From positions 1 to 31,269 of IMG/VR virus record IMGVR_UViG_3300028837_001967: DNA of 31,269 nucleotides; one strand, given 5' to 3'. Shown one piece after another: positions 25,146 through 31,076 of the stretch. Under the pieces are notes generated by a model. It saw only the letters and a list, made by a program, of their open reading frames with translations, was not told the DNA's origin and did not search any database. The translations under genes were made by a program, and so were the position numbers. Each line of letters opens with the position of its first letter. The first letter of the stretch is position 1. This stretch comes from a virus.

Positions 25146-25278
25146 TGGCACGGGCAGGATTCGAACCTGCACACTAAACATTTGCTCGATATTTAATAAG
25201 CGTAATGTCAATTACGTCGAGTGGGTCAGTGTTTAATGCACCCTTGTACTGCGTCTACCAAAATTCCGCCACCGTGCC
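25146..25278 (-). tRNA. Aberrant tRNA-like RNA, leucine-type D-arm
   Basis: 133 nt. A perfect 7-bp acceptor (GGCACGG with CCGTGCC), TG at 8-9, a D-arm that reads like tRNA-Leu (GGCGGAATTTTGGTAGACGC) and a perfect T-arm (GCAGG, TTCGAAT, CCTGC), then A73; CCA is not encoded. But about 79 nt lie between D-arm and T-arm, against about 30 in a long-variable-arm tRNA. I find no normal anticodon arm there. Instead CGTAAT/ATTACG, CTCGA/TCGAG and ACACT/AGTGT nest as hairpins. It may contain an intron or be a tRNA mimic rather than a working tRNA. Confidence 0.7.
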
Positions 25279-25282
25279 GTTC

Positions 25283-25348
25283 TGCAGGACACCCAGATAC
25301 ATTCACTTTGAACGTACCCACATTTTACGCTCGCCCGGATGCCCTGCA
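25283..25348 (-). ncRNA. Structured RNA hairpin upstream of tRNA-like element
   Basis: TGCAGGGCATCCGG pairs over 14 bp (some G-U) with CTGGGTGTCCTGCA, enclosing a second hairpin (TACGTTC with GAATGTA, loop of 5). It starts 4 nt from the tRNA-like acceptor. There is no T-run and no gene inside. Mixed Watson-Crick and wobble pairs over this length look like RNA under selection, perhaps part of one transcript with the tRNA-like element. Confidence 0.5.
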
Positions 25349-25380
25349 TTGTTTTCCCACCTACCAAATGAGAAGAATTG

Positions 25381-25911
25381 TTACCGGGTCCTGCGCCGTG
25401 AACCAGTACTCGTGTTACCCGTGGTTTTTCTTTGACTCGATGAAGTACTCCTTGCTGGTTGTGAATTAATAATCTCCATGTGGTCAATTTGTCCGTAAGT
25501 ACGGTCGTTGTGCTTGCGAACTGATGTAATACATTTTACTGCACATCCCGGAAGTTTTAACTGTATCTGCTCAACAACTTCATCTGAAAATACAGTAAAA
25601 TTGTTGTCAGGATATTTGTCATTAATAGTTGTCTCAATATCACTGGCAACACCGGCGCATGTGAGAATATTACAGACACGTTCCTCAATATTTTCCCATT
25701 CTAAAGGAAACGACATTCTGATTTCTGCGCCGTTTTCGTCTTCGGCGGGATCGTCAATAACTTCAAGCTGACAAACAAAACGCTCTTGACTATCATCGTT
25801 TACTTCTATACCGAGCGGTTCTTCGAGGAACATCATTATATGTTCCCCGGGTGTGGGAATTTTAAAACTCCCACCAAAATCAACGCTTGTTTCTCCTTTA
25901 ATCATTACCAT
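25381..25911 (-). CDS. SSB-like (DUF669-type) protein
   Basis: 176 residues. A beta-rich, acidic domain of about 145 residues beginning DFGGSFKIPTPGEHIMMFLEEP, followed by a Ser/Thr/Arg/Gly-rich flexible tail. Size, the PxPGxH-type start and placement among recombination genes are like phage single-strand-binding proteins of the DUF669 sort. It would coat ssDNA for the Sak4-like ATPase. Start has AGGAG. The tail is basic, unlike the acidic tip of bacterial SSB. Confidence 0.55.
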   Translation of the reverse strand: MVMIKGETSVDFGGSFKIPTPGEHIMMFLEEPLGIEVNDDSQERFVCQLEVIDDPAEDENGAEIRMSFPLEWENIEERVCNILTCAGVASDIETTINDKYPDNNFTVFSDEVVEQIQLKLPGCAVKCITSVRKHNDRTYGQIDHMEIINSQPARSTSSSQRKTTGNTSTGSRRRTR

Positions 25912-25949
25912 AGTGCTTTCTCCTTGTTGGTTGAAATATTATTGGTTAA

Positions 25950-26645
25950 TTAATTTCTGCCTATTGCAAGTTCTTCCTTTTGATAGATTTCTATACCGGG
26001 AATGTTTCTTTCTCCATTTGCAATAGCATGTTTAATGAGACCGTGATTTGCAGAAAGAAATTTGCGTGGAATTATTTCATGATCTGTAATTTCATAAGTC
26101 CACTTTTTACGAACCGTACTCGAAACTTCTTTAAAATTCTGCGTCTTTGCCCTGTGTAAACTCTTAATGTTATTTTCACTCCTTTCTCTTTGTTCTGCTA
26201 TGTCTGTCTGAAATTTCTCTGTATTTGTACCAACTTTGCTTAAATTACGTAGTCTTTGAAGATCCCGCGCCTCTTGCTCCCGAACTAACCTCTCAGCTTC
26301 TAATTTTCTCTTTTCACATTCGCGCTCATAACCGAGAACTTTTTTTCTCATGGTATTGTTAATCTCATCAATCGCACTGATATAAGGTTTGACAAATCCA
26401 TTGACCTCTCTGATGAAGTTCTGGGAATTGACAATGGTGCCCTTGCGCCTTGCTTCAAGCTCTCGCTTAAGAGTGCTGATTTCTTGTAATCTTAATAATA
26501 CTGCCTCTTTCCCGGGATCATCAACTATTATCAATCCCTCAACATTTCCCCTGAACTCGCCAAGAATGTCATTTAGAATCTTGGCTGCTGAATCAAAATC
26601 TTGTATTGTAAGTTTCAATTCCTGGATTTTAGTAATTGCTTCCAT
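25950..26645 (-). CDS. Coiled-coil recombination-module protein
   Basis: 231 residues. Long Glu/Arg/Lys coiled coil (about 60-160), then a compact C-terminal domain with KKWTYEI, IPRKFL, IKHAIANGERNIPGIEIY. This C-terminal pattern is common in phage proteins encoded beside SSB and recombinase genes; function unknown. GGAG precedes the start. Confidence 0.6.
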   Translation of the reverse strand: MEAITKIQELKLTIQDFDSAAKILNDILGEFRGNVEGLIIVDDPGKEAVLLRLQEISTLKRELEARRKGTIVNSQNFIREVNGFVKPYISAIDEINNTMRKKVLGYERECEKRKLEAERLVREQEARDLQRLRNLSKVGTNTEKFQTDIAEQRERSENNIKSLHRAKTQNFKEVSSTVRKKWTYEITDHEIIPRKFLSANHGLIKHAIANGERNIPGIEIYQKEELAIGRN

Positions 26646-26660
26646 TTGTGTATCTCCTTT

Positions 26661-26828
26661 TTAGTTAGGTTGTGCTTCTAATATTGCCCTGTAAGCATTA
26701 TAAAGATTTGGGTCCCTTGCTTTTAAAGATTGTTCAGTAGAAAAAGTTTTAATGAAATTGTCATCAGATAAAAACCTTAATAAAGCTCTACGTTCCTCGT
26801 TTGTTAAAATAACCTTGTAAACTATCAT
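26661..26828 (-). CDS. Short hypothetical protein
   Basis: A 55-residue frame filling the gap between the coiled-coil and ATPase genes. GAGG lies 11 nt upstream of the ATG. Helical, mixed charge, no motif. Kept because of fit and ribosome site. Confidence 0.45.
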   Translation of the reverse strand: MIVYKVILTNEERRALLRFLSDDNFIKTFSTEQSLKARDPNLYNAYRAILEAQPN

Positions 26829-26846
26829 AATTTGATTTTCCTCTTT

Positions 26847-27614
26847 TTATAGGTTATTAATCAAGTACTTAAAATCTAAGTCAAGATCGAAAGCGTTACC
26901 CCGCATTTTAGTACCTACATATTTGCACCAAAAACTCCCGTCACCTTCAAATGAGACTAAAGGCGGGTATGTCACAACTTCATCTTCAATGACAGTATCG
27001 GCTTTGCCAATGAGATCACAAAATGCGTCAATGATCTTTGCGAATGCCCGACCACTTAAAGCCGGACCTGCCTTTAGTGCTCTTTTGTAAGTCGGATTAT
27101 TATCAAGCAGAGTTAGAACTATTACATTAATATCATGGAATGTAAGCTTTGCAAGTGCCCGGAATAGACGTTCCATTTGCTTCGCTAAAATGCCATAGCT
27201 TTCTTCTGACATCTTGCTCTGTAATGAATGAACTTTAACAGTATCAACTTTTCCATTTTTGCCTTTTTTACTTTCAAAATGCTCATCCATGATTTCAAAG
27301 CTCAAATCAGTTTCCATAAAGTAACTGACACCATCAAAACATAGGCTTTTGTACTTTCCTATTAAATTGTCCTTAGCATTAAGTATGAACTGGATCAGAT
27401 CATCATAACTTTCAGGAAAAAAGAAATCAATATCTTTAGGGTCTCGCCCACTGGCTTCTAACCATTTTTGAGGATTGCGCGGTTCTAAGCTGATATAAGC
27501 GACACGACCGGGCAGGCTTTGAATGGCGCTGGTGCTCTTGCCTACACCGCCGTATGAATATATAAGCCAGAAATTACTGCTCTTGGGTAAATCATTTGCC
27601 TTAACTAATCTCAT
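26847..27614 (-). CDS. Sak4-like RecA-fold ATPase
   Basis: 255 residues. Walker A GGVGKST (22-28) and a Walker B-like LCFDGVS (D94) mark a single-domain P-loop ATPase of the phage Sak4/AAA_24 type. Such proteins act as single-strand annealing or recombination proteins with an SSB. Neighbouring exonuclease and SSB-like genes support this. ATGA overlap with the nuclease gene upstream. Confidence 0.75.
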   Translation of the reverse strand: MRLVKANDLPKSSNFWLIYSYGGVGKSTSAIQSLPGRVAYISLEPRNPQKWLEASGRDPKDIDFFFPESYDDLIQFILNAKDNLIGKYKSLCFDGVSYFMETDLSFEIMDEHFESKKGKNGKVDTVKVHSLQSKMSEESYGILAKQMERLFRALAKLTFHDINVIVLTLLDNNPTYKRALKAGPALSGRAFAKIIDAFCDLIGKADTVIEDEVVTYPPLVSFEGDGSFWCKYVGTKMRGNAFDLDLDFKYLINNL

Positions 27615-28654
27615 TGTGTAGTCTCCTGTTCTTTTATTCTAAACATATCTTCGCTTATGTAATCGTCATTCTCACAAATAGGCAGAAAATCACAGGCCGT
27701 TCCGTAAGCAAAACAACCGGTTTCCTGTTGATAAAAAGAATCTGCACCAAGCTCTTCAAGGAATTTGATCTCAGTAACGATTATTTTATACCGCTCCTTT
27801 AATCTTTCAATATTGAAATCATCACGTAGAAACACTTTGCCGAATGCTCCTTTGTCCCGGTCTAATCCGATAAAGTAATGTGAAGGACGAGTGCAAATGT
27901 CCTTAAAAACTCTATTTTCAAATTCTTCCGCATTTTCATTTTTCTTTACTTTCAATTTCGGTGTCTGCGCAACTTCCATAATAACATATTCGAGGTTGCT
28001 GTCTAATAAAAAATATGTACCCACCTGCGGGGTTACTCCCCAGACATTAAGGTATGACATGGGACGGCTGGATAATTTGGATTCTACAAAAAAGTTATCA
28101 TCATAAAGACGATCTATAATTCCTTTTACTGTACAATCCTCTGCTATTTGTTTTTGTAATTCCACCTGACAATCGCAGGAATAATCAGGATCAATAAATT
28201 TCTTATGAGACTTAAAAAGCGCAGAGACTTTAGCAACATCGAATTCGTCTATTTCATATTCATTTATTAGTTCATTAATTAACTGGAAATCCATTTCCTG
28301 ATATACATACTGTTGATATAAATCCCAGAGTGCGCCCATTTTTAAGGGCTTACCCAGTTGTTCAGGTCGGCGTTTAATATCCATAATGTGCTTGAGATAA
28401 TATAAACGCCGGCAGATGTTCCAGTCTCTGACCTGACTATTGCTTATGTGTGGTTTCAATTTATCAATCCTTTCGATACACCTGAAATATGATTGTAATT
28501 TGCAAAATCCGATTTTATCATTTTTATCTTTAATATTGCAGATCCAGTGTTGACAGAATTTTCCTGAATATTTCTGATACCTGGGACAATAATAATTACC
28601 TGGTTTTAAGGTTGTTGATTGCTGTTCTGACATGAACTGTCTTGGTTTTTTCAA
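27611..28654 (-). CDS. PD-(D/E)XK nuclease, Cas4/RecB-like
   Basis: 347 residues. CRRLYYLKH (C81), GIIDRL (D181), FVESK (E191, K193) and QVGTYFLL (Q210) are the core of a PDDEXK_1/Cas4-like exonuclease; three Cys near the C-terminus (GCFAYGTACDFLPIC) with C81 could hold an Fe-S cluster. The N-terminal 60 residues contain six more Cys. It would resect DNA ends for annealing by the neighbouring ATPase. There is no CRISPR array or other Cas gene here. An in-frame ATG at residue 8 could be the true start. Confidence 0.75.
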   Translation of the reverse strand: MKKPRQFMSEQQSTTLKPGNYYCPRYQKYSGKFCQHWICNIKDKNDKIGFCKLQSYFRCIERIDKLKPHISNSQVRDWNICRRLYYLKHIMDIKRRPEQLGKPLKMGALWDLYQQYVYQEMDFQLINELINEYEIDEFDVAKVSALFKSHKKFIDPDYSCDCQVELQKQIAEDCTVKGIIDRLYDDNFFVESKLSSRPMSYLNVWGVTPQVGTYFLLDSNLEYVIMEVAQTPKLKVKKNENAEEFENRVFKDICTRPSHYFIGLDRDKGAFGKVFLRDDFNIERLKERYKIIVTEIKFLEELGADSFYQQETGCFAYGTACDFLPICENDDYISEDMFRIKEQETTQ

Positions 28655-28841
28655 CGATATACTGATTAATTTCGTCTTTAGGAAATTGAATGAATTTACC
28701 CAACTTGGTAAACGGAATTTGCTCTTTTGCTGTTAATACGGATAAATAACTGTCAGAAATATTCAGCAGTTTGCAGACTTGATCCCGGGTGTAGAAATTA
28801 TCCGGGTTGTTATAAAAGGCGCTTTCGTCAAGACTTAACAT
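28596..28841 (-). CDS. xis: Excisionase-like HTH protein
   Basis: 81 residues. YTRDQVCKLLNISDSYLSVL, then FTKLGKFIQFPKDEINQYI is the MerR-like winged helix of the HTH_17/AlpA/excisionase type. It begins inside the integrase stop (ATGTTAA) and overlaps the nuclease start. Position beside the integrase suggests recombination directionality factor; a repressor role is also possible. Confidence 0.7.
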   Translation of the reverse strand: MLSLDESAFYNNPDNFYTRDQVCKLLNISDSYLSVLTAKEQIPFTKLGKFIQFPKDEINQYIVEKTKTVHVRTAINNLKTR

Positions 28842-29602
28842 ATATTGTCCTCGAACTTTTTAATTGCGTCAAATTTATGTTTATGAGTAGTATGTATATA
28901 TTTCATTGTTGTTTTAATATCGGAATGGCCCATAAGCTCTTGGACCACTGGCAGGGGAATTTTAAGATCGTTTACGAGGTAACTGCAAAAAGAGTGACGC
29001 AAAAAGTGGACACCCTTTTTGACATTGTTAGGGATTTTATCGTAGATCCCAGTGCGTTTGAATAAATTGTTAATACTTTTGTGAAAATGATAGGCTTTAT
29101 GCCCGTTTGTGCTTGTAAAAATGAACACTTGACCAGAAGTCATATGGTTTATTTTCTTTTTGAGAAGCTTGCGAATTATGTTGTCAATAGGGATAACCCT
29201 GCTTTTGTTGTTCTTAGGTCCCCAGTCCTCGTGGGGCTGAATAAATATCAGGTTCTCTTTTAAATCAATATCTTCGGGACGTAGATTTGAAAGCTCTGCT
29301 TTTCGCATTCCAGTGTGATATAATATCGTGATGATCTCACCTAAATATTCAGAGCAGTTATTAATCAATGTAGCAATATCTGCAGGACGGAGAAAATAAG
29401 ATGAAGTATAGTTAGTCTGGATGACTGGTTTACTTAGCTTGTTAATTTTATTTGAGTTAGCAAATCTGTATTTAATGGCATAATTGTATATCTTGCCGAA
29501 TGCGATGTGTTCATGACGTAAAGTAGAAATGGAAATTCTGTCTTGAACTCGGCGTTTGTAAAAGTAATGTTCCAAAGTCTCAATGGAAATCTGCGATAAC
29601 AT
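28835..29602 (-). CDS. int: Tyrosine integrase, N-terminally truncated frame
   Basis: 255 residues from the first ATG. Catalytic residues are all present: R100 (TGMRKAEL), K133, H199 and R202 (VHFLRHSF), H226 (MGHSDI) and Y235 (MKYIH). So the catalytic domain is intact. The frame stays open for 21 codons upstream of the ATG and reads like the first helix of a core-binding domain (STYAYYG...LGNR) before an in-frame TAA at 29666-29668. Normal integrases are 300-400 residues. It would recombine attP with a host tRNA gene. Confidence 0.85.
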   Translation of the reverse strand: MLSQISIETLEHYFYKRRVQDRISISTLRHEHIAFGKIYNYAIKYRFANSNKINKLSKPVIQTNYTSSYFLRPADIATLINNCSEYLGEIITILYHTGMRKAELSNLRPEDIDLKENLIFIQPHEDWGPKNNKSRVIPIDNIIRKLLKKKINHMTSGQVFIFTSTNGHKAYHFHKSINNLFKRTGIYDKIPNNVKKGVHFLRHSFCSYLVNDLKIPLPVVQELMGHSDIKTTMKYIHTTHKHKFDAIKKFEDNIC

Positions 29603-29665
29603 GCGATTACCTAAATGTTGAGCAATCCGGGCAAGCCGGAAGCCGTAATAGGCGTAGGTGCTTGG

Positions 29666-29809
29666 TTAGATTGCGCCTTGATCTACCTTTCGTTGCAGAT
29701 CAGAAAGCACTCTGTCAATGAGGTCGGATAGTAGAATATCCTCAGTAGCGATTAGTTTTTGTTTCAATTTCTCAAGCACCTTAATAGTATTTAGATTATC
29801 ATCGTTCAT
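29666..29809 (-). pseudogene. Detached N-terminus of integrase
   Basis: 47 codons in the same frame as the integrase, ending at TAA 29666-29668. CGGAGT lies 6 nt before the ATG, better than any site near 29602. Content (LSDLIDRVLSDLQRKVDQ) resembles the N-terminal helix that precedes the core-binding domain. Joined, the parts are about 324 codons. Explanations: a nonsense mutation, readthrough of TAA, or an independent small gene; the phage's other genes end normally at TAA. Confidence 0.6.
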
Positions 29810-29953
29810 AGTAGACTCCGATATAAATAGCAAAAAGGATTATGAGTAGTAGGATAGAAAAATAGGGGTGATAAGCGTATATTAAATATATCGGAGCGTG
29901 TTCTCCAATGTTTATTTTTTTTTTAGTTAAGGGCTGTTGTTTTTGTTGTGCAT
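29799..29953 (-). other. Possible frameshifted small membrane ORF
   Basis: ATG 29951-29953 has AGGAG upstream but stops after eight codons. In the -1 frame the reading stays open to 29799 and encodes an Ile/Leu/Tyr-rich membrane segment (SILLLIILFAIYIGVYYE) ending within the start of the integrase N-terminal frame. A CAAAAAC shift site lies in the short overlap. No ordinary start exists in the long frame, so this is either a frameshift product or chance. Confidence 0.3.
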
Positions 29954-29967
29954 TGAGTCTCCTGAAT

Positions 29968-30000
29968 AAAAAAAGCGAATTAGATTTTAGTCTAACTCGC
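29968..30000 (-). terminator. Intrinsic terminator between attP and integrase
   Basis: On the minus strand GCGAGTTAGA pairs with TCTAATTCGC (10 bp with one G-U) around a 6-nt loop, and seven T follow at once. Its place before the integrase makes it an attenuator of transcription coming through attP. Confidence 0.8.
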
Positions 30001-30110
30001 TCTGAAATAAGCTCTCCTGACTGCTTGACTGGCAGTCAAGAGGTCGTCGGTTCGAACCCGTCCAGCTCCACAATTCAATAGTGGAACGTTAGGGAAACTT
30101 GCGAGTTAGA
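29975..30110. repeat. Three 10-bp GCGARTTAGA copies around attP
   Basis: Copies at 29975-29984 (GCGAATTAGA), 29991-30000 (inverted) and 30101-30110 (GCGAGTTAGA). The first two make the terminator; the third lies across attP and pairs perfectly with the second. They could be antiterminator parts or integrase arm-type sites. Confidence 0.7.
30024..30070 (+). other. attP: attP core: 3' half of tRNA-Ala(GGC)
   Basis: CTTGA-CTGGCAG-TCAAG is an anticodon arm with anticodon GGC. A 5-nt variable loop, a T-arm (GTCGG, TTCGAAC, CCGTC, one mismatch), CAGCTCC with U70 (the partner of alanine's G3) and A73 follow. No 5' acceptor or D-arm precedes it, so it is not a whole tRNA gene. Such 3' halves beside an integrase are typical attachment cores in which the phage restores the disrupted host tRNA. 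Confidence 0.8.
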
Positions 30111-30137
30111 TAGAAAAGAACATTAAGTAACATAAAT

Positions 30138-30166
30138 AAAGTACAAATAATATCGATTAATGTCAA
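30138..30166 (-). promoter_or_regulatory. Promoter reading through attP to integrase
   Basis: On the minus strand TTGACA (30161-30166) is a perfect -35, with TACTTT (30138-30143) after exactly 17 bp; the -10 is only a partial match. It points leftward through attP and the terminator into the integrase and the early operon. Confidence 0.45.
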
Positions 30167-30178
30167 GTATTATTTAGA

Positions 30179-30409
30179 TTATTTTCTGCTTTTTCTTTTT
30201 CGATAAGATTTATTAAAGACGTGTAACCCAAGTTTGTAAAGACGTGCATGTAAAGCGCTTTGTGATCGTTTTATTTCTGATTGCTGATTAAATGGGTCGA
30301 CAATAGATTCGGCGACAATTTTTATACAAGCGTTGCCAAGTATAGTATAGTGTTCAAACAGTGTCACGAGTAAATTGTCATCTGCTTTTGACCATTTTAA
30401 CTTTTTCAT
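30179..30409 (-). CDS. Small SANT/Myb-like protein
   Basis: 76 residues. WSKADDNLLVTLFEHY and SQSALHARLYKLG follow the W-x-x-x-(E/D)-D...L and S-x-x-A-x-x-x-R-L-x-x-L-G spacing of small SANT/Myb-like phage DNA-binding proteins; the tail is strongly basic. AAGGA precedes the start. It lies on the far side of attP from the integrase. Confidence 0.6.
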   Translation of the reverse strand: MKKLKWSKADDNLLVTLFEHYTILGNACIKIVAESIVDPFNQQSEIKRSQSALHARLYKLGLHVFNKSYRKRKSRK

Positions 30410-30426
30410 AAAAGTTTCCTTAGTAA

Positions 30427-30597
30427 ATGAAAAGAAAAATTAAATTATATTTATGTAGTGTATGGAACACTTTTACTGGTAAAAACCATGATCCAGAGTT
30501 TTATTCAGAGTACCCGGTGAGTCCGTTCTTTGCGTTCTGGTTTATGGTAATAGTATGTGTAATTGCTATCGTTATTGAGTTGATTTTGAAAATTTAA
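30427..30597 (+). CDS. Possible small membrane protein
   Basis: A 56-residue frame with a basic N-terminus and a C-terminal membrane segment (about residues 35-54, FFAFWFMVIVCVIAIVIELI). No ribosome site is visible, and it is divergent from its neighbour with only 17 bp between starts. Protein content looks real, the signals do not; kept at low confidence. Confidence 0.4.
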   Translation: MKRKIKLYLCSVWNTFTGKNHDPEFYSEYPVSPFFAFWFMVIVCVIAIVIELILKI

Positions 30598-30645
30598 AAT
30601 TCATTTCCCACCTCACTTTTTTGGGTAGAACTTTTCTGGATTGTT

Positions 30646-30858
30646 TTAGGAATTTTCTTTCATCCGTTTTCGCCATCCGGGTTTTACGATCAGGATATTT
30701 GTGTCATGTTCAATGCAAATTATGTGTTTATTTGCTCGCATTGCTATGCCTGAAAAGGAGAGTGATGTGCCTTTTTCACGCAAGTTTTTTCTTTCAATGC
30801 GTTTTGCGTAATTTTCCCATTGTTGATAGGTGATATATTCGCAGATTTTTTCGTTCAT
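30646..30858 (-). CDS. Small basic hypothetical protein
   Basis: 70 residues from the ATG at 30858 (GAGGCGTGA upstream; a longer frame reaches 30876 inside the preceding gene). Basic, with a helical N-terminus and strand-like middle. It starts one base after the previous stop, so it is coupled. No family recognised. Confidence 0.5.
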   Translation of the reverse strand: MNEKICEYITYQQWENYAKRIERKNLREKGTSLSFSGIAMRANKHIICIEHDTNILIVKPGWRKRMKENS

Positions 30859-30859
30859 T

Positions 30860-31045
30860 TCACGCCTCGCTTTCAATTTCTTCGATCGTCCATATTATAC
30901 GGGGGCAACCGAATGGGTATTGTGGTGATCCATCCCCGTCAATTGACAATCCCCAAATGCGCTTATTGCCGCCAAGAGACTCAACTACCAGCTCGGCTTT
31001 ACCAACATGGGTTTTGCCGCGCTCTTTCAGGAGCTTTTTTGCCAT
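30860..31045 (-). CDS. Small hypothetical protein
   Basis: 61 residues, GAGGC before the ATG. Basic N-terminus (KKLLKERGK), then GKAELVVESLGG and a Pro/Gly/Trp-rich C-terminus. Unknown family. Its stop is followed one base later by the next start. Confidence 0.5.
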   Translation of the reverse strand: MAKKLLKERGKTHVGKAELVVESLGGNKRIWGLSIDGDGSPQYPFGCPRIIWTIEEIESEA

Positions 31046-31076
31046 TTTATTGCCTCTTTTTTAGTCATTTCACGCC

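Noticed and set aside
25146-25278. Ochre-suppressor tRNA reading UAA via a UUA anticodon in the CATTAAA loop
   Set aside because: That loop lacks U33, its stem is only about three to four good pairs and its position relative to the D-arm is wrong.
25146-25278. Group I intron within a tRNA-Leu gene
   Set aside because: The insert is at most about 45-50 nt, far too small for a group I intron.
25205-25487. Several frames of 76-89 codons across the structured RNA region
   Set aside because: They cross the tRNA-like element and hairpins, lack ribosome sites and disagree with the compact minus-strand operon.
28835-29809. Genome-wide reassignment of TAA to explain the broken integrase
   Set aside because: Many other genes (for example 2513-3571 and 13093-14520) end at TAA where families end, so TAA is a normal stop.
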